Shown: positions 16,401 through 25,496 of the stretch, in pieces
How the letters are laid out: the number at the start of each line of letters is the position of its first letter
Numbering within the stretch: the first letter of the stretch is position 1
Origin: Gemmata palustris
Lineage (GTDB): Bacteria; Planctomycetota; Planctomycetia; Gemmatales; Gemmataceae
Direction: 5' to 3'
Length of the DNA: 64,000 nt
Assembly (NCBI RefSeq): GCF_017939745.1
Contig: NZ_JAGKQQ010000001.1
Location: 2,542,001-2,606,000, forward strand
The notes under the pieces: generated by a model
Database searches by the model: none
Told to the model about the DNA's origin: nothing
Seen by the model: the letters and a program-made list of their open reading frames with translations, nothing else
Made by a program: the position numbers and the translations under genes

Positions 16401-16525
16401 CACTGGAAGCAGTAGTCCGAGAGCACCGGGAGCACGTCGCGGCTGAAATCGACCGGTGTCGGCTCGGCCGCCCGGGCACCAGGAGCGAGTGCGAGCACCA
16501 GCACGAGACACGCGATTCGGAGCAT
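13442..16525 (-). CDS. PSD1 domain cytochrome c protein (DUF1549/DUF1553) with LamG insert
   Basis: This is about 1,027 residues. The start chosen (16525) gives a clean signal peptide (MLRIACLVLVLALAPGARA); an upstream in-frame ATG at 16561 adds 12 residues with no ribosome site. Next comes a planctomycete cytochrome c domain with CFQCH (C39, C42, H43). DUF1549 follows (RVTFDLTGLPPT and GERMAGEWLDIARFADTHGY), then a LamG/concanavalin-like insert (about residues 420-630, DPFTLSLWVKSPAP and DGSSTAAGVKLYLDGKPLE), then DUF1553 (NPLMARVTVNRAWQQMFGRG). The family is exported and paired with DUF1501. A role in polysaccharide use at the cell surface is often proposed but unproven. The LamG domain supports glycan binding. 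Confidence 0.9.
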   Translation of the reverse strand: MLRIACLVLVLALAPGARAAEPTPVDFSRDVLPVLSDYCFQCHGPDANSRKAKLRLDDKTALEGRGVVVPGKPKESALVERITSTDPDSVMPPPSLKRKLSAQQIDALTRWVEQGAKWSTHWAFDPVTKPEVPTELKNQQRVANPIDAFVQSRLTREGLSPAPPADRERLLRRVTFDLTGLPPTIAEIDAFLKDDAPNAYEKVVDRLLASPRYGERMAGEWLDIARFADTHGYQMDRARPVWPYRDWVISAYNRNLPFNDFATWQLAGDLLPRATKDQRLATAFNRLHMQNEEGGIVEEEFRVAYVNDRTTTFGTAFLGLTLECSRCHDHKFDPVSQKDYYSLFAFFQNIDESGQTSYFTAATPVPALLLSTDAQDAKLAELRAAVGTKRDALAKARGTARAEFAKWKRPTKLDVSGLVGSYSFDDIKAGKVANGADEKTPGSAVEGPKLVPGKLGRAVELTGENGFTFPGVGHFTRDDPFTLSLWVKSPAPVPRAVLVHHSQAPIDAGSRGYELLLEDGKVAFGLHHMWPGNSLKVRSKTAVPASAWVHLTATYDGSSTAAGVKLYLDGKPLEVDVIRDKLTKDITYGGEPNLAVGYRFRDNGFKGGLVDEFRVYNRALTVAEIVSEPGDEALFEYFASAIHEPSKKAAEDLRAARKAYTGLVNPIAEIMVMDEMPVPKPAHVLKRGVYDSLGEKVAAGTPKALPPFPKGAPRNRLGLAQWLTDPENPLMARVTVNRAWQQMFGRGLVETADNFGTQGARPTHPELLDWLAREFVRTGWDQKRLLKTIALSATYCQSSKAAPDVLARDPHNELLARGPVKRLTAEMLRDQALASSGLLVEKLGGPSVRPYQPAGLWEEIAMGRPRYEQSRGDDLYRRSLYTFWKRTVPPPSMTTFDAADRSVCSVKRQSTSTPLQALVLLNDVQFVEAARFVGQRALKEGGAAAEGRAAWTFRLVTGRTPSDKERAVLAKLFAEQKALFEKDPAAAKKLLGVGEKPVDMMLPVADLAAATVLANVLFNHDEAVMRR

Positions 16526-16610
16526 GGGGCATCTCGACGGCGCAGTATGAGGGAGCGACATTAGAATGTGGGCGTGGGACGCGGGCCGGGTGGAGCCGGT
16601 CCGCGCCCGG

Positions 16611-18011
16611 TCAGGCGAGGATCTGGCTGACGACTTCGCCGTGAACGTCCGTCAGGCGGAAGTCGCGCCCCGCGTGGCGGTAGGTGAGGCGCGTGTGGTC
16701 CAGACCCAGCAAGTGAAGGATGGTGGCGTGCAGGTCGTGGACGTGGACCTTGTCCTCTGCGGCGAAGTAGCCGTAGTCGTCGGTCGCGCCGTGCGAGAAC
16801 CCGGCCTTCACGCCGCCGCCCGCGAGGAACATCGTGAACCCGTGCGGGTTGTGGTCGCGCCCGTCTTTTCCTTGCGCGACCGGGGTACGCCCGAACTCGC
16901 CGCCCCACACCACCAGCGTGTCCTTCAGAAGCCCGCGGCGCTTGAGGTCGGTGAGCAGCCCCGCGATCGGCTTGTCCACCTCGCGGGCGTTGGTCGTGTG
17001 GTCCTTCTTGAGGTTCTCGTGCTGGTCCCACTTGTAGCTGTGGGTACACTGCACGAACCGCACCCCGGCCTCCGCGAACCGGCGGGCCATCAAACACTGC
17101 CGGCCGAAGTTCTCCGTCACCTTATCGTCGATGCCGTACAGTTTGTGCGTTTCCGCGGACTCTTTTGACAGATCCTGCACCGCGGGAACCGTGTTCTGCA
17201 TTCGGAACGCCATCTCGAACGACTGAATGCGCCCCTCCGTGGCCGCGTCCGCCCCGGTCGCGCGCTCGCGGTCGAGGTCCGCGAGCAGATCGAGTTCCAA
17301 CCGCTGTTGCGCGGGCGCCGTGGTGCCCCTCACGAACGGCACCGTCACCTGGCTCGCCGCGGTGCTGGCGTTCCCGAGCGGGGTGGCCTGGTACGCGGCC
17401 GGTAGGAACGCGGACGAGTAGTTGTTCACCCCGCCATGCGTGAGGGTGGGACAAATCGTGACGTAGCCGGGCAGGTCGCGGTTCTCGGTGCCGAGACCGT
17501 AGGTGACCCAGGAACCCATGCTCGGCCGCACGAAGGTGTCCGAGCCGGTGTGCAGTTCGAGCAGCGCCCCGCCGTGCCGCGAGTTCGACCCGTGCATCGA
17601 TTTGATGAAGCACAGGTCGTCCGCGCGCCCGGCGACGTGCGGGAACAGTTCCGACGCCCACGCCCCGCTCTGCCCGTACTGCTTGAACGCGAACGGCGAT
17701 TTCAGCAGGTTCCCGGTCGCACTCGACACGACCCGCGGTTTGGCGAACGGGAGCGGCTTGCCGTCGTCGGCCGCCAGCTTCGGTTTGTAGTCGAAGGTGT
17801 CGATCTGCGACGGGCCGCCGTGCATGAACAGGAAGATCACGCGCTTCGCCCGGGCCGCGAAGTGCGGAGCGCGGGGCGCGAGCGGATCGCGCGGCCCCAC
17901 CGCGCGCGGCGGGGGCGCCAGTTCGGAAGCCGCGAGCAGGTCGGTCAGCGCGAGCCACCCGAACCCGAGCGCGCTGGTCCGCAGAAACTCGCGGCGGTTC
18001 TGTCGGAACAT
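16611..18011 (-). CDS. DUF1501 family protein, Tat-exported, second copy
   Basis: This is a 466-residue paralogue of the DUF1501 protein at 11988. The Tat signal is NRREFLRTSALGFGWLAL. Shared strings include VIFLFMHGGPSQIDTFDYKP, CFIKSMHGSNSRHGGA, DTLVVWGGEFGRTP and HNPHGFTMFLAGGGVKAGFS. The start is taken at ATG 18011. A GTG at 18020 overlaps the stop of the upstream PSD1 gene as GTGA and would add three residues, and either fits tight coupling. The two DUF1501 copies differ enough (for example, the middle loop VNNYSSAFLPAAYQ occurs only here) that they probably serve different PSD1 partners. Confidence 0.9.
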   Translation of the reverse strand: MFRQNRREFLRTSALGFGWLALTDLLAASELAPPPRAVGPRDPLAPRAPHFAARAKRVIFLFMHGGPSQIDTFDYKPKLAADDGKPLPFAKPRVVSSATGNLLKSPFAFKQYGQSGAWASELFPHVAGRADDLCFIKSMHGSNSRHGGALLELHTGSDTFVRPSMGSWVTYGLGTENRDLPGYVTICPTLTHGGVNNYSSAFLPAAYQATPLGNASTAASQVTVPFVRGTTAPAQQRLELDLLADLDRERATGADAATEGRIQSFEMAFRMQNTVPAVQDLSKESAETHKLYGIDDKVTENFGRQCLMARRFAEAGVRFVQCTHSYKWDQHENLKKDHTTNAREVDKPIAGLLTDLKRRGLLKDTLVVWGGEFGRTPVAQGKDGRDHNPHGFTMFLAGGGVKAGFSHGATDDYGYFAAEDKVHVHDLHATILHLLGLDHTRLTYRHAGRDFRLTDVHGEVVSQILA

Positions 18012-18016
18012 CACGG

Positions 18017-21000
18017 TCACTCCACGAACACGAACTCGTTGGACGCCAGTAGGACGCGGCACAGCCCGCGCCACACCCGGAGCTGGCTCCCTTCAGTGGC
18101 TGGGCCGGCTGTTTCTTCCGATTTTTGGAGGTACGCGACCACCCGCGCCTCTTCTCGAGTGGTCGGGGGGCGACCGTATACCCGGCGGTAAGCCTCGTGA
18201 ACGCGGTCCGCGTCGGTGCCCCGAACCGCCAGAACTGCTTTCGCGAACGCTTCGGCGGCCTGGTCCGCCAGCGCGCTGTTGAGCATGAACAGCGATTGTG
18301 TCGGGATCGTGGTCGCGGTCCGCTGGCCGTTAGGCACCGACGGATCGGGGAAGTCCAGCGTCTGGAACACATCGTAGACAGCGCTGCGGACGACCGGCAG
18401 GTACACGGAGCGCCGAGTGTGCGCGTAACCCTCGTAGTTGCGGTTCCCGGTGCCGGTGATGTATTGCCGCGGGGTCGCCTTCAGGAGCGTACCGCCCACC
18501 GTCCGGTCGAGCAACCCGGAGACGGCGAGCATCCCGTCGCGCACTTCTTCCGCGTCCAGCCGGCGGCGGGTGAAGTGCGAGAGCAACTTGTTGTCGGGGT
18601 CTTTCTGGAGTGCTGCGGGTTCCGCTTGGGAACTCATTCGGTACGCGGCCGAGGTGACGATGAGCCGGTGCATGTGCTTGACGGACCACTTCGCCCCGAC
18701 GAATTCCGCCGCGAGCCAGTCGAGCAGTTCGGGGTGCGTGGGGCGGTCGCCGAGCCGACCGAAGTTGTCCGTCGAGCGCACCAGCCCGGCCCCGAAGTGC
18801 CCGGCCCAAATGCGATTCACCATGACCCGCGCGGTGAGCGGGTGGTCGGGCCTCGTGAGCCACTCCGCGAACTCCCGGCGCCCGCTCCGGTCGGCCCCGA
18901 GTGGCAACGGAGCGCTCCCGGCCATGATTTGGGGGAACCGACGCGGGGCGTCCGCACCGAGTGTGGTGTGGTTCCCTCGAAGGTGGACCCGCAGGTTCTC
19001 GCCCTTCGCGTCCTCGACGGCCATGACCTCGTCCACCGGCGGCTTCGCCTTTTCGGTGGCGGTGAGCTTCTCCCGGAGGCGCTTGAGTTCGTCCGCGTGC
19101 GCGCCTTGGGTGTCCGCGTCCAGTTCGGGCGAGTCCCGGAACGGTCCGTCGGCAGACGTGACGAGCGCGTCGAGGTCCGCCCCGGTCGGCGGCTTGCCCT
19201 CGCGTTTCGCGATCACGTCCACCCACTCGCGCAGGAGCGACGTTAACAGTTTCCGGTCCGCAGCAGCGCGCTCCACAGGCAGCGGGGCGACCGCCACCTG
19301 TTCGGCCGTCATGGGGAGCAGGGCGAACTTGTCCAGGTGCGGAACCGGGCCGTTCCGCTCGAACCGGACGACCGCTTTGCCGGCGGGGAGCGCGACGACC
19401 GCTTCGGCCGCCCACGTCTGCGCGTCGGGGTTCCACGAGCCGGTCTTCGCCCCACACGCCTCGCCCGCGGCGAGCCGGCCGTTGACTAAAATTCGCACCG
19501 GTCGGCGGTCCGCGGCGGCGTAGCGAACCGCGAACTGATACGTCCCTTCCTTCGGAACGTCGAGATCGTACTCCGCGTAGTTCGGGAGCGGTCCGGCGTT
19601 GATGATGACGCCGATGCCCGCGCCGTACCCGTCCGTCAGCTTGAGGACGTTCCCGCGCGTGAACGCTTCCGACTCGACCAGCAGGGCGCCCGCGGGCGGG
19701 TTCTTGCTGGGGTCGGGCGCGACGAGCTTCAGCGCCCCGCGCCGGCGGTAGACCTCGACTGCTGCGGCCGCGTACTCGGCCGCGCGCTTTTTCTCCTCCG
19801 CCAGTCGCGCGGCGGTTGTGGCCCGGGCGCGGGCCTCTGCCGCGCTCACTTTGGCGCGGGCCTCTGTCACCGCCTTCTCGTGGGCGGCCAGTGCCGCAAT
19901 GGAACTGGCGGTGCCGATCGGGCGCTCGTTCCACGCGGCCACCACCGTGTGGTTCCGCATCGTCTTCGTCGAGTAGAAGAACCCCGCCAGACCGTAGTAG
20001 TCGCTCGCGGTGACCGGGTCGAACTTGTGGTCGTGGCACCGGGCACAGCCGAGCGTGAGGCCCATGAACGCCTGGCCGAGCGTGTCGAGTTGCTCGTCGA
20101 TGATGTCCATCCGCATCTTGGCCGGGTCGTCCTCGGCGAGCATCTTCGGCCCGATGACGAGGAACCCGGTGGCGGTGAGCCGGTCGGCACGGTCGGCGTC
20201 GGTCCCGCCGGGGATCAGGTCGCCGGCAATCTGATCGCGGACGAACTGGTCATACGGTTTGTCAGTGTTGAAGCTCTTGATGACCCAGTCGCGGTACCGC
20301 CAGGCGTTCACATACGCGAGGTTCTCGTCCATCCCGTTGCTGTCCGCGTACCGGGCCACGTCGAGCCACCGGCGCCCCCACTTCTCGCCGTAAGCCGGCG
20401 ACGCGAGCAGGCGCGTGACCACCTTCTCGTAAGCATCGGGCGCGGCATCCTTCAGGAACGTGTCCACTTCTTCCGGGGTCGGCGGTAGCCCGGTCAGGTC
20501 GAACGTGACGCGCCGGAGCAGGACGCGCCTGTCGACGGGCGGCGCGAACGACAGCCCGGTGCCGCTCAACTTCGCGAGCAAGAATCGGTCGATATCGTTT
20601 CGGACCTCGGATTTCGGATCTCGGATTTCCGGCGCGGCGGGCCGGCGCACGGGCTGGAACGCCCAGAACGCCTTCTCCTCCGGTGTGAAGATCCGCTCCG
20701 TAGCTTTGGGGGCCACGGTGAGAGCCCCGGAATCGGGCCACGGCGCCCCCGCCTGGACCCACTCCTTGATCGCGGCGATTTCGGCCGCGGGAAGCTTCGT
20801 CTTCGGCGGCATCTTCAGTTCGCCGTCGTGCGCGAGCGTGCGGAGGAGCAACCCCTCGTCGGGTTTCCCGGGCACGAGGGCCGCGCCGCGCTCGCCGCCG
20901 GCGAGGAGCGCCGCGCGCGAATCGACCCGCAGCCCGCCCTTTTGCTTCTCCGGGCCGTGGCACGAAACACACTTCTCGATCAGTACCGGCCGCACTTTCT

Positions 21001-21091
21001 TCTCGAAGTGCGCGTCCGGCGGCGCGGCGAGCCCGGTCGTGCCAGAGCCGGCCAGGACGAAAGCCACGAACGCAAAGCGAAGCGTGGACAA
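18017..21091 (-). CDS. PSD1 domain cytochrome c protein (DUF1549/DUF1553), second copy
   Basis: This is 1,024 residues. A signal peptide (FAFVAFVLAGSGTTGLAAPP) is followed by a cytochrome c domain with CVSCH (in VLIEKCVSCHGPEKQKGG). Then come DUF1549 (RVTFDLTGLPPTPEEVDTF and WLDVARYADSNGMDENLAY), an Ala/Arg/Glu-rich coiled-coil stretch near residue 400-440 (TEARAKVSAAEARARATTA), a beta-rich carbohydrate-binding-like section (YDLDVPKEGTYQFAVRYAAA) and DUF1553 (HPLTARVMVNRIWAGHFGAG). Unlike the first copy it lacks LamG, so the two systems probably recognise different ligands. It is the first gene of the minus-strand PSD1-DUF1501-PSD1-DUF1501 run. Confidence 0.9.
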   Translation of the reverse strand: MSTLRFAFVAFVLAGSGTTGLAAPPDAHFEKKVRPVLIEKCVSCHGPEKQKGGLRVDSRAALLAGGERGAALVPGKPDEGLLLRTLAHDGELKMPPKTKLPAAEIAAIKEWVQAGAPWPDSGALTVAPKATERIFTPEEKAFWAFQPVRRPAAPEIRDPKSEVRNDIDRFLLAKLSGTGLSFAPPVDRRVLLRRVTFDLTGLPPTPEEVDTFLKDAAPDAYEKVVTRLLASPAYGEKWGRRWLDVARYADSNGMDENLAYVNAWRYRDWVIKSFNTDKPYDQFVRDQIAGDLIPGGTDADRADRLTATGFLVIGPKMLAEDDPAKMRMDIIDEQLDTLGQAFMGLTLGCARCHDHKFDPVTASDYYGLAGFFYSTKTMRNHTVVAAWNERPIGTASSIAALAAHEKAVTEARAKVSAAEARARATTAARLAEEKKRAAEYAAAAVEVYRRRGALKLVAPDPSKNPPAGALLVESEAFTRGNVLKLTDGYGAGIGVIINAGPLPNYAEYDLDVPKEGTYQFAVRYAAADRRPVRILVNGRLAAGEACGAKTGSWNPDAQTWAAEAVVALPAGKAVVRFERNGPVPHLDKFALLPMTAEQVAVAPLPVERAAADRKLLTSLLREWVDVIAKREGKPPTGADLDALVTSADGPFRDSPELDADTQGAHADELKRLREKLTATEKAKPPVDEVMAVEDAKGENLRVHLRGNHTTLGADAPRRFPQIMAGSAPLPLGADRSGRREFAEWLTRPDHPLTARVMVNRIWAGHFGAGLVRSTDNFGRLGDRPTHPELLDWLAAEFVGAKWSVKHMHRLIVTSAAYRMSSQAEPAALQKDPDNKLLSHFTRRRLDAEEVRDGMLAVSGLLDRTVGGTLLKATPRQYITGTGNRNYEGYAHTRRSVYLPVVRSAVYDVFQTLDFPDPSVPNGQRTATTIPTQSLFMLNSALADQAAEAFAKAVLAVRGTDADRVHEAYRRVYGRPPTTREEARVVAYLQKSEETAGPATEGSQLRVWRGLCRVLLASNEFVFVE

Positions 21092-21641
21092 GGGCCGTCT
21101 CCGAGCAGGTGGGGGTGGCGGGTGGGCGAGCGAGCAGTGGAATCAGTCTACCCGCGGGCGCGCCCGTTCAAAAGCCCCTACTCCGTAGTTCCTCGCGTTT
21201 GCCCTTACGGTGGTATCGAGGGGCGGGGCCGAGGTGGTGCGCTCGTTCCGCGAGATCAGGACCGTACCACCTTTCGAGCCCCGACCGGCCACCATCCGGG
21301 CCGGAACTGGGACCGCGCACATCAAGCGCCGCGGACTCACACCGAAGCCGCAATGCGCCCGATTCGTTCGTAACCCCGACGGTTCTCGAAGTGCCCGAGG
21401 AATCACATCGGCGCAACCGCATTAGCGCAGCCACTCGTTCTCTCCAAACTCCGGGTGCGGGTCGCGTGCGAGAACCATCTCACGGAAAACGGGGCCACGA
21501 ACCTGCGGTCCGCACCGAAATTACCGAATTTGCGGACTTTAGGCATCCGCGGGGGCACCAACTGCGGGCGCGGTTCCCGCAGAAAACTGTACTTGTGTGA
21601 CTCACCTTCACCCGGCCGCGGGGCGGGCGTACTATTGCGGT
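21092..21641. other. Intergenic region, about 550 bp, nothing recognised
   Basis: This is the divergent spacer between the PSD1 run (minus) and recN (plus), so it should hold promoters for both. I found no convincing -35/-10 pair, RNA gene or conserved hairpin. Open frames here lack a start context and protein-like composition. Confidence 0.5.
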
Positions 21642-23351
21642 ATGCTCCGCGAATTGTCCGTACAAAATCTCGCGCTGATCGAAGACGTGCGAGTCGAATT
21701 GCACTCGGGGTTCTGCGCCTGGACCGGGGAAACCGGGGCCGGGAAGTCTCTGCTCCTCGGCGCCCTCGGTCTGCTGCTCGGCGAGCGCGGCAGCGCCGAA
21801 CTGATCCGCGCCGGCGCGGACGAACTTCGGGTCACGGGCCGGTTCGAGCTGTCCCGCCCCGAACAGCGCGCGGCGGCCGCCGAACTTCTGCAAACCGAGT
21901 TCGAGGAAGACGACCTGATTCTGACGCGCCGGCTGTCCCGGTCCGGGCGCAGTTCCGCCCTCGTAAACGACGTACCCGTTGCGGTGTCCACGCTCCGGCG
22001 CATTGGCGAAATGCTCGTGGACGTTCACGGTCAGCGAGAAAGCTACTCGCTCCTCCAGCCCGCGTACCAGCTCGAACTGCTCGACGCTTTCGGCAAGCTC
22101 ACCGACCTCCGCAAGAAATACACCGAGAAGGCCGACCGGGTGCGCGAGCTGCGCGCGCAATTTAAGGGGCTTTCCGAGGTGAAACAGGCGCGCCAGCGGG
22201 AACTCGCCCTCGTCCGTTTTGAACGCGAAGACCTGGACAACGCGAAACTCACCCCGAACGAGCTGCCGTCCCTCGTCAAAGAGCGCGAGCGGCTCATTCA
22301 CGCCCAGAGCCTCGCGAAGTTCACCAGCGGCGTCGCCGCGCGCCTCTCCGACGACGACGGCGCGGTGGCCGAAGTGCTCGGCCGGCTCCTCAAGGAGTCC
22401 CTCAAGTGGTCGTCGTTCGACCCGAAGCTCGCCGAAGTGAGTCAGCGCCTTGACGCGCTGCGCCCAGAAATCGAAGACCTGGCGGACACGTGCCGCGACC
22501 TCGCGGAGCGCTTCGAGGCCGACCCGGACCGGCTCGAGGAAGTCGAAAAGCGCATCGCGCTCTTGAAGAAGCTCCAAGCTCGTTACGGCAAAACGCCGGA
22601 CGAACTGCTCGCCTACCGCGACACGCTCGACGCGAAGGAAACCGAACTTCAGAAGCAGGAAGACGACCTCAGCGGTATCGACACCCGGTTGCGCAGCGCC
22701 TACGCGGAAATGAAGGACGCGGCCGTCACGTTGAGCAAGGGGCGCGCGAAAGTGGCGAAAAGGCTCGCCGCCGACGCGCAAAAACACCTCGCCGACCTGG
22801 GGATGCCGAAGGCAAAGCTCGATGCGGCCATCGAACTGATTACGCTCCCCGAAGATCCGATGGCCGAAGACGTGCCCGCGACCGGCATCGACCAACTCGA
22901 ACTGATCCTCACCGCCAACCCCGGCGAACCGGCCCGCCCGCTGCGCAAGGTCGCGAGCGGCGGGGAATTGTCGCGCACCATGCTCGCGCTGAAGACCGTT
23001 CTCGCGGCCCACGACCCGGTTCGCACACTCGTTGTGTTCGATGAAATCGATGCGAACGTGGGCGGGCGCCTCGGCGACGTGCTCGGCCAGAAGCTCTCGA
23101 CCCTCGGCCAATCGCACCAGGTGCTGTGCGTCACACACTTACCGCAGGTCGCGAGCTACGCGACGTACCAGTGGACGATCCGCAAGGAATCGACGACGAA
23201 ACGCACCGCAACGACCATCACCCAACTGTTGACGGAAGAGGCCCGCGTCGAGGAACTCGCGATGATGCTGCGGGGCGAGTCGCGTTCCGAGACGACCCGC
23301 AAGGAAGCCGCCGAAATGCTGCGCGCGGCCGAACTGCAACGCGCGGGGTGA
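21642..23351 (+). CDS. recN: DNA repair ATPase RecN
   Basis: RecN is an SMC-like ATPase that acts at double-strand breaks during recombination repair. This 569-residue protein fits the family length. The N-terminal head has LRELSVQNLALIEDV and Walker A GETGAGKS (residues 29-36), then LVDVHGQRE, a hallmark of RecN. Residues about 150-370 are a charged coiled coil (RELRAQFKGLSEVKQ and so on). The C-terminal head has the signature VASGGELSRTMLALK, Walker B TLVVFDEIDANVGG and VTHLPQVASYA with the switch histidine. The start ATG at 21642 puts LRELSVQNLAL at the usual position. The gene is alone on its strand. Confidence 0.95.
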   Translation: MLRELSVQNLALIEDVRVELHSGFCAWTGETGAGKSLLLGALGLLLGERGSAELIRAGADELRVTGRFELSRPEQRAAAAELLQTEFEEDDLILTRRLSRSGRSSALVNDVPVAVSTLRRIGEMLVDVHGQRESYSLLQPAYQLELLDAFGKLTDLRKKYTEKADRVRELRAQFKGLSEVKQARQRELALVRFEREDLDNAKLTPNELPSLVKERERLIHAQSLAKFTSGVAARLSDDDGAVAEVLGRLLKESLKWSSFDPKLAEVSQRLDALRPEIEDLADTCRDLAERFEADPDRLEEVEKRIALLKKLQARYGKTPDELLAYRDTLDAKETELQKQEDDLSGIDTRLRSAYAEMKDAAVTLSKGRAKVAKRLAADAQKHLADLGMPKAKLDAAIELITLPEDPMAEDVPATGIDQLELILTANPGEPARPLRKVASGGELSRTMLALKTVLAAHDPVRTLVVFDEIDANVGGRLGDVLGQKLSTLGQSHQVLCVTHLPQVASYATYQWTIRKESTTKRTATTITQLLTEEARVEELAMMLRGESRSETTRKEAAEMLRAAELQRAG

Positions 23352-23488
23352 GGCCAGAATGCAAATTCGCCGCGGATAAACGCAGATAACACGGATCAGG
23401 CCAAGCGGACCGAACAGTTCTCTGGTCCGTACCGCGAAACACAAAGGCCAAACGTACCGTTCAACATCGCGTAGCACGGCAGGTCATT

Positions 23489-25405
23489 TTACTCAATCCG
23501 CGTGACCACTTTTTCGCGCTCCAGTTGTTCGGTTAATTCTTGTGCCTCCCCTCGCGTTAAGCCGTCGCGGAGTACGAACGGCACCGCCGCCATCGTCGCG
23601 CTGGCTTCTTCGACCGTGCAGCCGCGCTGGAGCCGGACGTGCGTGGCCAGCACCCCCGTGGCCGTCGGGGGGAACGCATCGACCACAACGCGACTCGCGG
23701 TGACGGGCTGTTGGAGCCGCAGGAGGCGCTCGTAGTCGGGCAACTCGGCCACAACGGTGAGTTTGTCGCCCACCTTCAGCCGATAGCCGCGCGTGTCGCT
23801 CAGGTCGCGGCCCGAAAGGGCAACGGGCAGCAGCGCGTAATCGAGCACGATCGCTCGCAGCGATTTGCCGTTCAGGGGGTCATCGGCGTCGTTCACGAGC
23901 AGGTCGATGACGACCAGTGTGTGCCCGACGGCGGACACGAGTGTTTGCACGCTGTCGCCGTAGAGTGCGGACGCGAACGCCGGGGCCGCGAGCGCGGGGA
24001 CCGACATCGCGTTTCGGATCTCGGCCGCCTCGCGCACGGCCTCCGCGAACTCCGGCTCGCTGAGGCGCACCACGACCCGCTGCTTCGGATTCATCTCGCG
24101 CACCAGGAGCGCGATTTCAATGTTGCCGAGTTCGCTCGACGTGGCCGCGATCACGGCTTTCGCGGAGTCCGCCCGGACCTGGCGCAGCACCTCCGGCACG
24201 GTCGCGTCGCCGACGAACACGGGAACACCCATGCGCCGAACGGTCTCGAAGAACGGCCCATCGTTCTCCTTGTCGATGGCCACGATGCGCTCGCCCATCG
24301 TGGTGAGTTCCTGTACCAGCCGGTAACCGACGTTCCCCAGACCGCACACAACGACGTGCCCCCCGTCCGGCACCCGGCGCACTTCGAGCGCACCGCCCAG
24401 GCGCGCGCGAATGAGGTAGTTCGTGAGAATGGCGGTGAACCCCGCGATGAGTGCGGCGCCGGCCAGTTTCAAGATGCTAATGAACACCTTCACCCATTCC
24501 GGCTTGTTCTCGCCGTGCAGTTCGCCGCCGGTCGCGATGATGCTGACCGTCTGGTACAACCCGTCGCCCCACGCGGTGCCGACGCCGTAACGGAAGATCA
24601 GTGTACTCATGAACAGTGTGGTAAACAGCACCGGCGTGATGATCTTCACCGAGAGATCGACTTCGAGGAGCGTGCGCCGGGCGGTACGGACCCACCGGCG
24701 GAGCGCGCTCGCCCACTGTACCCCGGCGAGCAGGTCGCCGCGGAGCCGCTCCAGCAGTTTTTGGAGCGCGAGCGGCGGCCCGCAGACAATGAGTCGGTCG
24801 CCGGGCGACAAGGTGGCGTCGCTATTGACCGCTAGAAGAAATTGCGGGGCGCCGTGAGCCGGTACGAACGCGAGCGGAACGAAGTTGTGTTCGGCCGCGA
24901 GGTCCGCGACGCGCTTCCCGATCAGCTCCGAGTCCGCGGCCGCGACGAGTTCGGAAATTTGCCGCGGGCCGTCATCGAGTTTGAACGCCCCGAGGGTATC
25001 GCCGGTCACCGCGGTGAGCGCCATGACCGGCGCGATGAGTGCGGACACGCTGAGCGCAACCGTGTTCTTCACCGCGCCGCCGAACCGCGCGATCAGGTTC
25101 TGGTTGAACATGCGGACCACCACGCGGGCGGTCGGGTTCAGTTTGCGCGCGAGCAGAGCGGTGGAGATGTTGACCAGATCATCGGACGTGACGATCACGA
25201 CCCCGCGCGCGTCTTTGATGCCGGCCTGTTCGAGCAGTTCGTGCCGCCGGCAGTCGCCTTTGAACGCGGTGACCCCGGCCAGGCGCGGGTCACCGGGATC
25301 GACCTTGATGTCGATCACAACGACCGGCAGCCCGGCGGCCCGGAGCGAATCGAGCACGCGCCAGCCGACGCGCCCCAGCCCGCACAGCAGCACCGGCCGT
25401 TCCAT
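23489..25405 (-). CDS. Potassium-channel-like protein: RCK domain, two-helix pore, second RCK domain
   Basis: This is a 638-residue protein. Residues 1-135 are a TrkA-N/RCK Rossmann domain (GLGRVG 9-14, acidic VVVIDIK after beta-2), followed by a TrkA-C-like part to about 225. Residues 253-272 are a membrane helix, 281-294 a pore-loop-like segment (DGLYQTVSIIATGG), and 306-332 a second helix. Residues 350-480 are a second RCK (GLGNVG 355-360, IVAIDKE), and a C-terminal TrkA-C-like region follows. Cytosolic RCK pairs gate K+ channels through nucleotide or ion binding. An RCK before the pore is unusual, and the filter is ATGGEL rather than TVGYGD, so ion selectivity is uncertain; CASTOR/POLLUX-type channels are the nearest concept. 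It is convergent with recN. Confidence 0.82.
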   Translation of the reverse strand: MERPVLLCGLGRVGWRVLDSLRAAGLPVVVIDIKVDPGDPRLAGVTAFKGDCRRHELLEQAGIKDARGVVIVTSDDLVNISTALLARKLNPTARVVVRMFNQNLIARFGGAVKNTVALSVSALIAPVMALTAVTGDTLGAFKLDDGPRQISELVAAADSELIGKRVADLAAEHNFVPLAFVPAHGAPQFLLAVNSDATLSPGDRLIVCGPPLALQKLLERLRGDLLAGVQWASALRRWVRTARRTLLEVDLSVKIITPVLFTTLFMSTLIFRYGVGTAWGDGLYQTVSIIATGGELHGENKPEWVKVFISILKLAGAALIAGFTAILTNYLIRARLGGALEVRRVPDGGHVVVCGLGNVGYRLVQELTTMGERIVAIDKENDGPFFETVRRMGVPVFVGDATVPEVLRQVRADSAKAVIAATSSELGNIEIALLVREMNPKQRVVVRLSEPEFAEAVREAAEIRNAMSVPALAAPAFASALYGDSVQTLVSAVGHTLVVIDLLVNDADDPLNGKSLRAIVLDYALLPVALSGRDLSDTRGYRLKVGDKLTVVAELPDYERLLRLQQPVTASRVVVDAFPPTATGVLATHVRLQRGCTVEEASATMAAVPFVLRDGLTRGEAQELTEQLEREKVVTRIE

Positions 25406-25496
25406 GAGATCACGCTTTCCGTTGCAGTTCGGGCTTCACACAGCGGATAATAGAGCAGACGCAGCACCCCGACACCCAGCTATTCGGACGGCGCGA

